DNA of 64,000 nucleotides, from the NCBI RefSeq assembly GCF_011440395.1, contig NZ_JAAOIX010000004.1:265062-329061 (forward strand). Direction: 5' to 3'. The position numbers and the translations under genes were made by a program. The DNA comes from Pseudomaricurvus alcaniphilus. Lineage in GTDB: Bacteria; Pseudomonadota; Gammaproteobacteria; Pseudomonadales; Cellvibrionaceae. How positions within the stretch are numbered: the stretch's first letter is position 1; every line of letters starts with the position of its first letter. Shown here piece by piece: positions 27,530 to 36,950 of this stretch. Below the pieces are notes generated by a model. That model was not told the DNA's origin, did no database searches, and worked only from the letters and a program-made list of their open reading frames with translations.

Positions 27530-27815
27530 ATCGCACCGAGGGCCCGATGTCCGGGCCCTGAGCGGCGTTCTCAACTCCGGGTAGGAGACTTTGACCACGC
27601 ATCCGGCCTGCGGGGTGCTGCAAGCGTTCTGGCGGAGGGATGGGAGCGGTGACTCCACGTTGCACAGTGTAGGTAATCCGCCGGGGTGAATGATTGCGAA
27701 TTCAGCCGGGAATCGCGACCATATTTAGCAGAAATTGCTAGAATCACTATATTGCTGATATATTCTGCCACATATCGAACAGTGAGAAATTCCGCTGCCT
27801 CTACAGGTGATTTTT

Positions 27816-28292
27816 GTGACAGATTCGACCCCTAAGCTGGACCGTTACGACCGCAAGATCTTGCAATTGCTGCAAGCCGACGCCCGTCTCAGCAACCAGG
27901 AGTTGGCCGATCGCATCGGCCTGTCGCCATCGCCGTGCCTGCGGCGGGTGAAAAGGCTGGAAGACACGGGCCTGATCGAAGGCTATCGAGCCATGCTCAA
28001 CGCCCGCGCCCTGGGGCTGAAGTTGATGGCCTTTATCCAGATCAGCATGGACCGCCACACCCCCGACCGCTTTGACCAGTTTGAAGCGCAGATCGCCAGC
28101 TATCCGGAAGTACTGGAGTGCCACCTGATCACCGGGCACGACGCCGATTACCTGCTCAAGGTGATTGTCGACGATATGGATGGCTTTCAGCGGCTGTTGC
28201 TGGAGAAGATCACCCGTATCGAGGGCGTCACCGGGGTGCACTCCAGTTTCGTGCTGAAGTCGCCGTCCAGCAGGACGGCGCTGCCGTTATAA
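27816..28292 (+). CDS. Lrp/AsnC-family transcriptional regulator
   Basis: A 158-residue regulator with an N-terminal helix-turn-helix (LDRYDRKILQLLQADARLSN ... LADRIGLSPSPCLRRVKRL) and the RAM domain (ECHLITGHDADYLLKV). The start is GTG. I chose 27816 rather than the GTG at 27807 because AGGTGA then sits 5 nt upstream. It is convergent with the alginate-locus SDR; its targets are unknown, and the alginate genes or its own promoter are both possible. A decayed copy of its N-terminal part is found at 55476-55568. Confidence 0.88.
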   Translation: MTDSTPKLDRYDRKILQLLQADARLSNQELADRIGLSPSPCLRRVKRLEDTGLIEGYRAMLNARALGLKLMAFIQISMDRHTPDRFDQFEAQIASYPEVLECHLITGHDADYLLKVIVDDMDGFQRLLLEKITRIEGVTGVHSSFVLKSPSSRTALPL

Positions 28293-28324
28293 GGCCGCGC
28301 CCGTTTAACCGCGGCCGCTACTTG

Positions 28325-29089
28325 CTAGCAGGCGTAGACACCACCATTGATATCCAGGGTGGCGCCGGTGATAAAGCCGTCGTATTCGGCCGCCAAAAAC
28401 TCGACCGCCCGGGCGACGTCATCCGCGTTGCCGGCTCTCTGGATGGGAATCCCGGCAATGGTTTGATCCGCAGATTCCTTGGTGGTGTGGGTATTGTGAA
28501 AGGACGTGCCCAGAATCAGGCCCGGGGCGACCGCGTTGACCCGGGTGCCCTGTGGTCCGAGTTCAGTGGACAGGGCCCGGGTAAAGGTAAGAATGGCGCC
28601 CTTGCTGGTGGCGTACACCAGCGAGCCGGGGTGACCGCCTTTACGACCCGCCAGTGACGCGAGATTCACAATGCTGCTGCTCTCGTGTTTGGCGAGATAA
28701 GGCGCGGCGGCGCGCGACACAAACATCATGGAAGTCAGGTTGATGTCCATAACCTTGTGCCAGAAAGCCGCCTCCATCTCATGCAACAGTTTCCGCGCCA
28801 CCAGCGAGCCGGCGTTATTGATCAGTATATTGAGCCCGCCAAGAGCCTCGACGGTTTGCTCCACCATTGCCAGAGCCTCGGCCTCGTCGGTGAGGTCGGC
28901 GGCGATGGCAACGGCCTTTTGCCCCTTGCCCTGTGCATACGCGACCAACTGGTTGGCAGTATCAGCGCTGGAGAAATAGTGGATAGCGACGTTCGCCCCG
29001 CTGTCGATAAAGTGACGCGTGATGGACTCACCAATGCCTTGGGCGCCCGCGGTAATAAGAACGTTTTTTCCGGCCAGCTTTTCATTCAT
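28325..29089 (-). CDS. SDR oxidoreductase, probable DEH reductase of the alginate pathway
   Basis: A 254-residue short-chain dehydrogenase. It has the cofactor motif TAGAQGIG, NNAG, the catalytic Ser region IVNLASLAG, Tyr-x3-Lys in YATSKGAI, and a C-terminal ITGATLDINGG. It directly follows the PL6 alginate lyase gene on the same strand. In known alginate loci an SDR at this place reduces 4-deoxy-L-erythro-5-hexoseulose uronate (DEH) to 2-keto-3-deoxygluconate; I infer the same here. The family alone does not prove the substrate. Confidence 0.78.
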   Translation of the reverse strand: MNEKLAGKNVLITAGAQGIGESITRHFIDSGANVAIHYFSSADTANQLVAYAQGKGQKAVAIAADLTDEAEALAMVEQTVEALGGLNILINNAGSLVARKLLHEMEAAFWHKVMDINLTSMMFVSRAAAPYLAKHESSSIVNLASLAGRKGGHPGSLVYATSKGAILTFTRALSTELGPQGTRVNAVAPGLILGTSFHNTHTTKESADQTIAGIPIQRAGNADDVARAVEFLAAEYDGFITGATLDINGGVYAC

Positions 29090-29165
29090 GTCTATTAAAA
29101 CTCCACGTTAACAGGTAATTACAAACAGTGCTGGAAGCCCATCCAGGCTTCACCCCAGGTTGGAT

Positions 29166-29175
29166 CAACCGGTTG
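29166..29175. promoter_or_regulatory. Candidate palindromic operator before the DEH-reductase-like gene
   Basis: CAACCGGTTG is a perfect 10-bp palindrome, flanked by GGAT and (A)ATCC that extend the symmetry. It lies between the PL6 stop and the SDR start. A LacI/GntR-type site is possible; support is weak. Confidence 0.3.
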
Positions 29176-29233
29176 AATCCGCGCCTGGCTGCCGGCAACA
29201 GGAGGACCTGTTCACCGAGGGCTGGCGCATAAC

Positions 29234-31486
29234 TTACTTATAAGTGATATTTTCTGCTTCGTACTGATCGTTGTTCGCCCGTATCTTGCCGGTATCCTTC
29301 ATCACCACGTCCTTGATGACCGTGATCGGCTCGCCGTTGGTCAGGTACAACTCGAGGGGCGCACTTTTGTTCCAGGTTGAGTCCGAGACAAACAGTTTTT
29401 GCACACCGTGGAAGTAGAGGGAGGCGCCCGACCTGTGGGTTGAACCCTTGCCGATATTGGTAAAGGTATTGTCGGTCACCGTCACCATGGGCCCGAAGGT
29501 ACTCTCATCCGTACCGCCGCGATAAACGCTGGCGACCTCTTCCTTGATGTCGGTAAAGCTGTTGCCGGAAATCGTCAGGTTTTCAACGCTATAGACGCCT
29601 ATGTCATCAACCTCTTTATTCAGCAGCAGGATGGCACCGGTGATATTGCTAAACTCCGAATCTATAATTTCGATGTAGTCAGCGAAAGTACCCGGGGTAG
29701 CCTTGAAAAAATAAAAGAAACCGTTGACATCGAGGTCAGTCACCTTGACGTTGCGAACCGACAGCGAGTAATTAATATTCATCGAATAACCGCTGGTCCT
29801 GATGACACTGTTGCCTTTGTAGTCAGGTGACTCGGCACCGTCGAACCAGAGGTTCTCAACTTCAAGCGCACCGCCATTTTCGATCACAATAAAACTGGGC
29901 TTTTCCGAGCGAATAATGGGTTTGTCGCCACTGGCGGCCTTGATGGTGATGGGGTGACGGATGCTGGCAAACTTGGTCAGCAAGTATTCGCCACCGTTTT
30001 CCAGCACTAGAATGTCCCCCGGGTTGCTGGCATCCAAGGCTGACAGCAATGTGTCGGTACCGGCTTTAACCGCGATGCTATCGCCGCTCTGGAAGGCAAT
30101 GCCGGCCTCTGTTTTCGGGTAGAAGCTGGCACCGGTCTCTTCCCTGGTGACCGGCAACTTGACTTCGCCAAATGCGATTTGATCGACCAGGCTTTGTTCC
30201 GGCACCAGCAACCCGTGTTTATTTTTGCTCACCGCGTAGGGTACTTTTTTGAACCCGTACTGTAATTCAGCGGGCACCTTGGCCTCGTCGTTAATAATAT
30301 TTCCCGCGAAAGCTATGCCGGAGACATCGTCGAACACCGTGATTGGGTCGAGATTGCTCTTGCCCATAATGATGTTGTTCTTGATCGCAGAGCGTGTCGG
30401 CGGCGCGGAACGCTCCTCATCGGCACCGGCACCGGCACCCAGTTGGATGTAATCACTGTCGATAACAATATTGTTGTTCATGACAGAATCAACCACCGGA
30501 TCGTAGCGATTGGGCGGTGAATTGGGAACCCCGTTCATAATAACCAGTGCACCGCGCAACCTGTGCCCTGTCAGGCCGTACAGATAGTTGTTATTAACCG
30601 TCTGGTTCTCGTTAATGATTCGAATGCCACCGGTATTGGGCTTGCGGTTGCCGAGGAAATAGTTGTTTTCCACAGTGGTATAGTGGCCGTGGCGCATGGT
30701 CAGGGTGCCCTGGCTCTCAAAAATCACATTGTCGCGAAAGACATTGCCACAGGATTTATTGGAGATGATCTCATGCTCGCCGTTGACGCGGTCGAGAAAG
30801 TTCTTGCGCACAACCGTGTTTGAGTACTCGGTGGAAAAATGACTGGTACCAATTCTCAGGGTTTCGCCACCATTGGCACCGAGAATCTGTCTTGGGCCAA
30901 AGTAGTTGTATTCGATCACATGGTTGTTTTCGCGGCTAGCCTCGGTGTTGAGCCGCACCGCCAGAGTTACTCCGCGGTTGCGCTTATTGACCAGGGAGTT
31001 GTGATCGAACCTGTTGTTCTTGCCGTAGATAGCGACCCACAGATCTGACAATTGGCGCTCAGGGTTACTGAAGTTATCGATAACGACATTGGTCACCCGG
31101 GTATTATTCGCCAGCTCATCAATGGCGGTGCGAAAAGAGATCACTTCGCCGGTGGGTGTGTAGCCATCCTTGAACACCAGCCCCGAAACGACAAGGTGCT
31201 CGCCGGAAATACTGAGATTGGACTGGCCGGTAATAAACACCTTGCCGGGCGTTTGCGCCTGCAGCTCGATCGGCTTGTCGGGCAGGCCTTTGGCTTTAAA
31301 CACCAGCTCTACGTCCTTCCAGGTCCCGTTGGCGAGAACGATCTTGTCACCGGGTTTCAGAGTCGCGACGGCCTTGTCAAACTGCTGGATGTTTTTTACA
31401 ACCTTGGCACTGCTTATTTGCGCGAACGAAAAAAGCGCAAGAAACAGTAGAAAAGGGTAAAGGTGTAAGCGAGAGGGATTCCTCAT
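29234..31486 (-). CDS. PL6-family alginate lyase (chondroitinase-B-like, two beta-helix domains)
   Basis: A 750-residue secreted lyase. The signal peptide (LYPFLLFLALFSFAQISSA) is followed by an N-terminal right-handed beta-helix with the PL6 active-site blocks GEHEIISNKS (catalytic Lys) and LTMRHGHY (catalytic Arg), plus ANGGETLRIG. A second beta-helix domain starts at about residue 440, the AlyGC-type layout. It cleaves alginate or mannuronate/guluronate oligomers by beta-elimination, probably in the periplasm or at the cell surface. I chose ATG 31486 with CAGGAG upstream; the longer ORF begins at a TTG before any signal peptide. It sits in an operon with the gluconokinase, transporter and SDR. 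Confidence 0.9.
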   Translation of the reverse strand: MRNPSRLHLYPFLLFLALFSFAQISSAKVVKNIQQFDKAVATLKPGDKIVLANGTWKDVELVFKAKGLPDKPIELQAQTPGKVFITGQSNLSISGEHLVVSGLVFKDGYTPTGEVISFRTAIDELANNTRVTNVVIDNFSNPERQLSDLWVAIYGKNNRFDHNSLVNKRNRGVTLAVRLNTEASRENNHVIEYNYFGPRQILGANGGETLRIGTSHFSTEYSNTVVRKNFLDRVNGEHEIISNKSCGNVFRDNVIFESQGTLTMRHGHYTTVENNYFLGNRKPNTGGIRIINENQTVNNNYLYGLTGHRLRGALVIMNGVPNSPPNRYDPVVDSVMNNNIVIDSDYIQLGAGAGADEERSAPPTRSAIKNNIIMGKSNLDPITVFDDVSGIAFAGNIINDEAKVPAELQYGFKKVPYAVSKNKHGLLVPEQSLVDQIAFGEVKLPVTREETGASFYPKTEAGIAFQSGDSIAVKAGTDTLLSALDASNPGDILVLENGGEYLLTKFASIRHPITIKAASGDKPIIRSEKPSFIVIENGGALEVENLWFDGAESPDYKGNSVIRTSGYSMNINYSLSVRNVKVTDLDVNGFFYFFKATPGTFADYIEIIDSEFSNITGAILLLNKEVDDIGVYSVENLTISGNSFTDIKEEVASVYRGGTDESTFGPMVTVTDNTFTNIGKGSTHRSGASLYFHGVQKLFVSDSTWNKSAPLELYLTNGEPITVIKDVVMKDTGKIRANNDQYEAENITYK

Positions 31487-31631
31487 GACTCTAAACTCCT
31501 GGTTTTTAGCATTAATTTTCCAAAAAATTGCCATGGCAAGGCGTGTGCTGGGAAATACGACTCCAGCGGTCGCTCTCCAGGGCATCCTTTTCGGCAAGCT
31601 GTAATTATTCCGTGGTTCAAGCTGCCCGACG

Positions 31632-32132
31632 TCAACTGTCCGCAGCCGGGCTGTTAAGTTTTGCCAATATCGTCTCCACTATCCCGGCCGGGGCCGGCTG
31701 CACATCAATCACCCAGCCGTAGTCGGGCAATTCAAGGGCATCGAGCTGGGAGCTCAGCAGCCGCACATCAAAGAAGTGCCCCTGGCGCGATGCCAGGCGC
31801 TCGGTTAGCAGCGCCTCAGAGCCGTGCAGAAACACCCACTTTATGGGTTCGCTGCAGTGCGACGCCAGTATCACCCGGTAGGCTTCCTTCAGCGCCGAAC
31901 ACGCCAGCACCGCGCCACTACTGCCCTGCCATGCAGACAATTTGAGCGCGAGGGTCTCAAGCCAGGGCTGCCTGTCCTTATCGTCCAGGGCTATCCCCGC
32001 CTTCATTTTCGCTATATTCGACTCCGGATGAAAATCATCAGCGTCATAAAAGCTGAGATCCAGCGCAGTGGCCAGCAGCTTGCCCACAGTGGACTTACCC
32101 GTTCCGGAGACGCCGCAAACAACTATAAGCAT
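31632..32132 (-). CDS. Gluconokinase (GntK-type)
   Basis: A 166-residue kinase. It shows the P-loop GVSGTGKST (residues 7-15), the YDADDFHPESNIAKMKAGIALDDKDR block that marks gluconokinase, and the LACSALKEAYR and LHGSEALLTERLASRQGHFF blocks. It phosphorylates gluconate, or possibly another sugar acid, with ATP. Its place between the alginate lyase and a transporter is unusual, because alginate breakdown normally needs a KDG kinase of the PfkB type. No KdgK or KDPG aldolase gene is in the window. It may act on a related aldonate, or be unrelated cargo of the operon. The upstream transporter ends 6 nt before it. Confidence 0.88.
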   Translation of the reverse strand: MLIVVCGVSGTGKSTVGKLLATALDLSFYDADDFHPESNIAKMKAGIALDDKDRQPWLETLALKLSAWQGSSGAVLACSALKEAYRVILASHCSEPIKWVFLHGSEALLTERLASRQGHFFDVRLLSSQLDALELPDYGWVIDVQPAPAGIVETILAKLNSPAADS

Positions 32133-32138
32133 TTTCCG

Positions 32139-33389
32139 TTATCCGCCAAATTGAGCGACGAGCGCCAGCACGCCGTTGTATGAAATCATCAGGGAGAACA
32201 GGAACGCCAACCCCAGCATCGCATTGAGGAATTTGCCTGCCGCGTAACTCTTCATTAGTGCCCGGTTATTCACCATTATTGTGATCCCTGCGATCACCAC
32301 AGGAAGAATAAACACATTGAAGACCTGGGTTAGTATTTGCCCTTTGACAGGGTTAATACCCAGAATCGGAATGGCCAGCGCCAGCACCGCCGCAATGCCG
32401 GTGATTATGCGGAATTGCCGGGACCGGGTATCCAGTTTGCCGGATTGGTAATCGGCGATCAACAGCGGCGCAATCAGCATGCAGGGAAACACCGAGGACA
32501 GACCTGCGGCGAGTGTGCCGAAAAAGAAAATGGTCAGGGACAGCCGGCCGGCAATCGGCTCCAACGCATTGACCATGTCCAGCACCTGGGTGACATTCTT
32601 GCCGTCGTGGTACAGGGCACCGTGGGCGACGGCCATGACCGAGCCACTGATGATAAATATCAGTATCGCTGCCACAATGGCGTCTTTCTTCTGCTGGCTC
32701 CTGTTTTCCATTGTCCAGCCCTTACCCTGGATAAACAGGGGGCGAGACAGAAAAGTCGCTGCTGCCATGGTGGTGCCAACGAAGGCAGCAACCATCATTT
32801 TGCCGCCCTCGACGTCGGGAATAGTGGGCAATAACCCCTGGATAACTTCGGCTGGCAAGGGGTGCACAAAAAACAGGGAAAGCACGAAAGACAGACCCAT
32901 GCAGGTGACAAAAAACACCAGTACTTTTTCAAACAGGGTGTACTTGCCTATCAGCAGTATGGCGTACATGATGCAAATAATGACTGCCGCAATCGCGATT
33001 ACGATGGCGTATTTGTGCGGCGAGATTGACGGCATATACAAGGCTGCCAACTCATAAATAATATTCGCCGAGATACCCAGAATCCCGATCAGGGAATTCC
33101 ACTGGCCAAAGGTTATGCCGATGATGATAAGCAGGGCGATATACTTGCCGAATTTCAAATGCTTCTTGAAACTGTAGAGGGCCGTTTCGCCAGTCACCAG
33201 GCTGTAGTTGCCATAGGCGTACACCAGGGTCCCGGAGAACACGCAGCTCAGCAGCAACACCCACAGCAACTGCATGCCAAAGGTGCTCCCCGCAACGATC
33301 ATCGAGGTCACACTGCCGGTGCCAATGGTGTAGCCAATTGCGAAAAAACCGGGCCCGAAACTCAAAATCTTTTTAATTATTGCCGTCAT
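32139..33389 (-). CDS. Nramp-fold transporter lacking the metal-binding motifs
   Basis: A 416-residue membrane protein with about 11 helices and the overall shape of Nramp/MntH carriers (opening GPGFFAIGYTIGTGS). Canonical Nramp proteins carry DPGN in helix 1 and MPH in helix 6. Here helix 1 reads GYTIGTGSVTS and helix 6 reads FVGTTMAAATFLSRPLF, so both metal-ligand motifs are missing. It is therefore unlikely to carry Mn2+ or Fe2+. Its position inside the alginate operon, 6 nt upstream of the gluconokinase, suggests an inner-membrane carrier for an unsaturated uronate, DEH or another sugar acid. This function is an inference from context. Confidence 0.75.
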   Translation of the reverse strand: MTAIIKKILSFGPGFFAIGYTIGTGSVTSMIVAGSTFGMQLLWVLLLSCVFSGTLVYAYGNYSLVTGETALYSFKKHLKFGKYIALLIIIGITFGQWNSLIGILGISANIIYELAALYMPSISPHKYAIVIAIAAVIICIMYAILLIGKYTLFEKVLVFFVTCMGLSFVLSLFFVHPLPAEVIQGLLPTIPDVEGGKMMVAAFVGTTMAAATFLSRPLFIQGKGWTMENRSQQKKDAIVAAILIFIISGSVMAVAHGALYHDGKNVTQVLDMVNALEPIAGRLSLTIFFFGTLAAGLSSVFPCMLIAPLLIADYQSGKLDTRSRQFRIITGIAAVLALAIPILGINPVKGQILTQVFNVFILPVVIAGITIMVNNRALMKSYAAGKFLNAMLGLAFLFSLMISYNGVLALVAQFGG

Positions 33390-33442
33390 ATCTATTCTTC
33401 ATCACTCTAGTGCTTGCCAAATACCAGCTATCCACGGCTACA

Positions 33443-33826
33443 TCACTTACCCGATGACTTGCTCGCTTTGATTTGCCTGGCAATTTCCTGGAATTCGTAA
33501 GTCGGGTAAAACTCCGTGGTAAAAGACCCCCAGGCGGACTTTTCCACCGCCAGGTTTAACCGTCTTAAATCCTTGGGCGCAACCTCCAGGGTGATAACCT
33601 GCCCCAACCCCATGGCCACATACCACGACTTTATCGCCATGCCCTCGGGCGGAAAGCTTTGCCAAAATTTGTTCTTGTCCTGGATCTCCTGCAATTCACC
33701 CAGGCTCTTGTCCTGTTGATGCTTGAGGACGATGGTGACCAGCACGGTATCACTGTCGATCGTGTAATCTTCTGCGTAACTGAAACCGCAGACGAGAAAT
33801 AGCATTACAACAAAGAGACCTTTCAT
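33443..33826 (-). CDS. Small secreted protein of unknown function in the alginate operon
   Basis: A 127-residue protein with a clear signal peptide (MKGLFVVMLFLVCGFSYA), so it is probably periplasmic. The mature part has a WQSFPPEGMAIKSWYVAMGLGQ block and ends with a WGSFTTEFYPTYEF block. Both recall small dimeric alpha/beta-barrel proteins (muconolactone-isomerase or ABM-like), but I cannot name a family. It is the first small gene after the TonB receptor and precedes the transporter by 53 nt, so it probably belongs to the operon. An accessory or isomerase role on uronate products is speculative. Confidence 0.7.
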   Translation of the reverse strand: MKGLFVVMLFLVCGFSYAEDYTIDSDTVLVTIVLKHQQDKSLGELQEIQDKNKFWQSFPPEGMAIKSWYVAMGLGQVITLEVAPKDLRRLNLAVEKSAWGSFTTEFYPTYEFQEIARQIKASKSSGK

Positions 33827-34031
33827 AAATCCTCCGGTATTGCATCAATTGAAAAATTTGTACTGCTGTTCGGTATGGAGAAAAAGATTTGCTGCGTCTG
33901 GCCACTGGGGTTCAACGCAGCAATGGTACAGTGGGCTGACGCCCGAATTGCTTGCAGCTATTGAAGCGGCCGGGCCAACTGCGAAAGGAAAACAGGTTTA
34001 TCGCAGCTGCCCGGCACCTCATTGCTGTTTT

Positions 34032-36950
34032 TTAGAACTTGGCACGAACACCCATGGTGAAGCGACGGTCAGATTCCTGAACTTCCCACATGGCACCGGT
34101 CGCACCCCGGTTAACGGTAGGCTCACCGGTCAGGTTGGAAACGTTGGCCACCACACTGAAGGTTTCGTTGATATCCCAGTTGGCGGACAGGTCCCACTGC
34201 TCCAGTTCATCGCGGTAGTCGTTACCCGTGGTTGGATCATCAACACCGGGTGTCAGGTTGGCCACCAGTTCACCAATCCGCTCGACACGCTTCTGGCTGT
34301 TCTCATCCAGGAAGCCGTCGCGAAAGGTATAAGCCAGGCGAATACCAATGCCTTCGTACTCCCAGTACACCTGAAAGTTGTAGGAGTTCTCGGAAATGTC
34401 GGCCAGTGGCACACCATCCGGATCTTCACTTTCAGAGCGGGTGTAGTTGGCGTTGATACCCAAACCGGACCATGGCCCTGGCAGGAAGTCAAACCCCTGC
34501 TGGTAACCGATCTCAAAGCCCTGGATGGTACCGGACGAACCGTTGGTGGTGGTGGAGGTCAGAATTCCACGCCGGCCGGCTGCGTCAAAGGCATCAAACT
34601 CCGCCTGGTCATTGGTAAAGATGTAGTTGGAGGAGTCACCTGTGGCTGATGGCCGGATACAGATATTGCCGGGAATGGTCTTGTTCTGCAGTGCCAGCGC
34701 TTCAGGTTCGTAGGCACAGTAGGTATCGGTCTTCAGGAACGAGGCCACGGACTTGTAGAAAATAGTGGCCGATATCATATCGCCGGCACCGAAGTAGTGC
34801 TCAAACGCCAGGTCGAACTGGGTGGCCCGGTAAGGGTCCAGGTCGGGGTTGCCCCGGGTCGCGAGGATATAGTCACCGTTGAAGTTGTAAGTCGGGCTCA
34901 GCTGCTCGAAATCCGGACGCGCCATCACCTTGGCACCGGCAAAACGCATCAGCGTCTCGTCAGTAAGATTCACTGTAGCGTTAAAGCTGGGCAGGAAATC
35001 CTTGTAGGTGTTGCTTTCCCGTACCAGTGCAGTACCGTCCTGGTTGTAGGCCGTAGAGGTAATCTCGGTTTCAACCAGACGCCCACCGATAACAAACCGC
35101 ACATGATCGAAATCCATATTGGCTTGCAGATAAAACGCATCTGAAGATTCGGTGATATTGGCGAAGGAGCTCTTCAACTCTGACATGTTATCCGCCAGGG
35201 TGCCGGTAGTGGCAAAGTTGGTATTTGCCAGCAACTGTTGCACCCGTGCGAAGGTTGCCTCGGTATTCTGCAGCAATTTGCCATCATAGACCGAAAACGC
35301 GGTTAAATCGCTTGGCCCTGCCATGCCGGAATGCTCGAACGCATCACCGGTCACATCCGGCGTAATGATGATTCCGGGGAATTGTGCGGCGATATCATCC
35401 TGCCAGATAACAATCGGGTTGCCATTGGCATCGGTCACGTCTCTGTGCAGATTGGCCTGGCGGAACTGATTCTCCGTTTTGTTGTACTCATTGTCCGCTG
35501 TGCGATAGCCGGCCTTAATGGAAGAAAGCCACTCCAGTCCACCGGGGTTAAAGTACTCAACGTCGAGACGAAATGCCTCTTCCTCATTGTCGATCCTGGC
35601 TTCTTCATGGCGGAATTCGCGCAGCGCCAGGTTTTCGGTCAACAGGTAGGGGTTGCCACCATCGTAGATAACACTGGCGGCCTGGTTGCTGCCATTGATC
35701 ACTGTGCCGTCGGGACGGTACTCGTTGGAAGCGGCCGGGTTGGCGGCTTCGGCAACCGGATCGATCGAGCGCCAGTTGAACTCGGAACTCGGTACAAGGG
35801 AGTTGGATTCCGCAGTGGAGTATTCAGCGGACACCTTGAGTTGCTCGGTAAAGTTCCACTCACCACCAAAGGCGATGGATTCCGAGTCTGTCTCGCGGAA
35901 TTCACTCCAGGTCTTGGGAATGATCAGCGCGTTTTCGATGCGGTAATTGTTGAGCGCGCCGGAGCTGTCTTCGAAGGTATCACTGGTGGCAACCGGGGTC
36001 TCGCCAGCGTGCAGAATGGAGTAGGCTTCCTGGCCACCCGAGCGCTCGGTGGCATTCAGGTCGAGGTAGAAACTGCCGGCTTCTGACGCGGGTGCCCACT
36101 GCATGGACAGGTTATACGCCTTGCGCTCGCGCTCTTCGATAAAGGGCTCAAACTTGTGCTCGCTCGGAACAATATAGTCGCCACTGGGCGTGTTAACTGC
36201 ATCGGGCAGGCCGATAGCCGCGCCGTCATAGACAAACTGACTGACCTGGAAGGTATCCTGGCGCAGGGTGCGATCCTGGTAGGAGATCATGCCCATCAAA
36301 CCAAAGCTACCCGCGTCACCCAGGTCCCAGCTGTCACCAGCAGCAACGCTCATGACCGGCGCCCACTCTTCCGACTTGTCGGCGTATTCAGCATCCGCAG
36401 AGATGGCGAGGATCCGCTCTTCGAGATCCAGCGGCTTGGCCGTTTTCAGGCTGATGGTACCACCCAGGGCGCCCTCAACCATTTCCGGGGTGGGTGACTT
36501 TACGACTTCAACCGCGGACAGGAAGCTGGCGGGAAAGTCCTGGAAGTTAACGCCGTTGCGGCCGTCGCCCATGGTGGAGCGACCGTTCAATTCAACCCGG
36601 TTTTGGGGCAGGCCGCGGATGGAAACCTCAGAGCCAACACCGAAATCGCGGTTGATAGAGACGCCGGTAACCCGCTGCAGCGCTTCGGCAATATTGTTGT
36701 CGGGCAGCTTGCCAATATCCTCGGCGACAATCGCATCGGCGATCCGGTCCGAGTTCTGCTTCATATCTGCTGCGGCCTGCATACTGCGGCGAATACCGGT
36801 CACGGAGACCTCTTCCAGCATGGCGGCTTCTTCAGCGTACGATGCAATAGGAAACGCAGAGGCGGAAGCAATGGCGCTGGCGAGGAGTGTCAACTTCAGG
36901 TCGCGGCGTATGTTCATACCGGCGAAGTGTTTCTGGTGTTTTGTGTTCAT
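34032..36950 (-). CDS. TonB-dependent receptor (TIGR01782-like, carbohydrate type)
   Basis: A 972-residue receptor with a signal peptide (ending SYAEEA), then VTGIRRSMQAA and IADAIVAEDIGKLPDNNIAEALQRVTGV. The latter is the hallmark of the Xanthomonas/Caulobacter-type receptors that import plant or algal oligosaccharides. SIRGLPQNRVELNGR and the barrel end VRAKF are also present. It lies at the head of the alginate locus on the same strand, so it is probably the outer-membrane importer of alginate oligomers. ATG 36950 is chosen over the GTG at 36959. Its upstream region has a perfect ATAACGTTAT palindrome. Confidence 0.9.
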   Translation of the reverse strand: MNTKHQKHFAGMNIRRDLKLTLLASAIASASAFPIASYAEEAAMLEEVSVTGIRRSMQAAADMKQNSDRIADAIVAEDIGKLPDNNIAEALQRVTGVSINRDFGVGSEVSIRGLPQNRVELNGRSTMGDGRNGVNFQDFPASFLSAVEVVKSPTPEMVEGALGGTISLKTAKPLDLEERILAISADAEYADKSEEWAPVMSVAAGDSWDLGDAGSFGLMGMISYQDRTLRQDTFQVSQFVYDGAAIGLPDAVNTPSGDYIVPSEHKFEPFIEERERKAYNLSMQWAPASEAGSFYLDLNATERSGGQEAYSILHAGETPVATSDTFEDSSGALNNYRIENALIIPKTWSEFRETDSESIAFGGEWNFTEQLKVSAEYSTAESNSLVPSSEFNWRSIDPVAEAANPAASNEYRPDGTVINGSNQAASVIYDGGNPYLLTENLALREFRHEEARIDNEEEAFRLDVEYFNPGGLEWLSSIKAGYRTADNEYNKTENQFRQANLHRDVTDANGNPIVIWQDDIAAQFPGIIITPDVTGDAFEHSGMAGPSDLTAFSVYDGKLLQNTEATFARVQQLLANTNFATTGTLADNMSELKSSFANITESSDAFYLQANMDFDHVRFVIGGRLVETEITSTAYNQDGTALVRESNTYKDFLPSFNATVNLTDETLMRFAGAKVMARPDFEQLSPTYNFNGDYILATRGNPDLDPYRATQFDLAFEHYFGAGDMISATIFYKSVASFLKTDTYCAYEPEALALQNKTIPGNICIRPSATGDSSNYIFTNDQAEFDAFDAAGRRGILTSTTTNGSSGTIQGFEIGYQQGFDFLPGPWSGLGINANYTRSESEDPDGVPLADISENSYNFQVYWEYEGIGIRLAYTFRDGFLDENSQKRVERIGELVANLTPGVDDPTTGNDYRDELEQWDLSANWDINETFSVVANVSNLTGEPTVNRGATGAMWEVQESDRRFTMGVRAKF

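Noticed and set aside
32139..33389. Ordinary manganese/iron transporter (MntH)
   Set aside because: The fold fits, but both metal-ligand motifs are absent and the gene sits in a sugar-acid operon.
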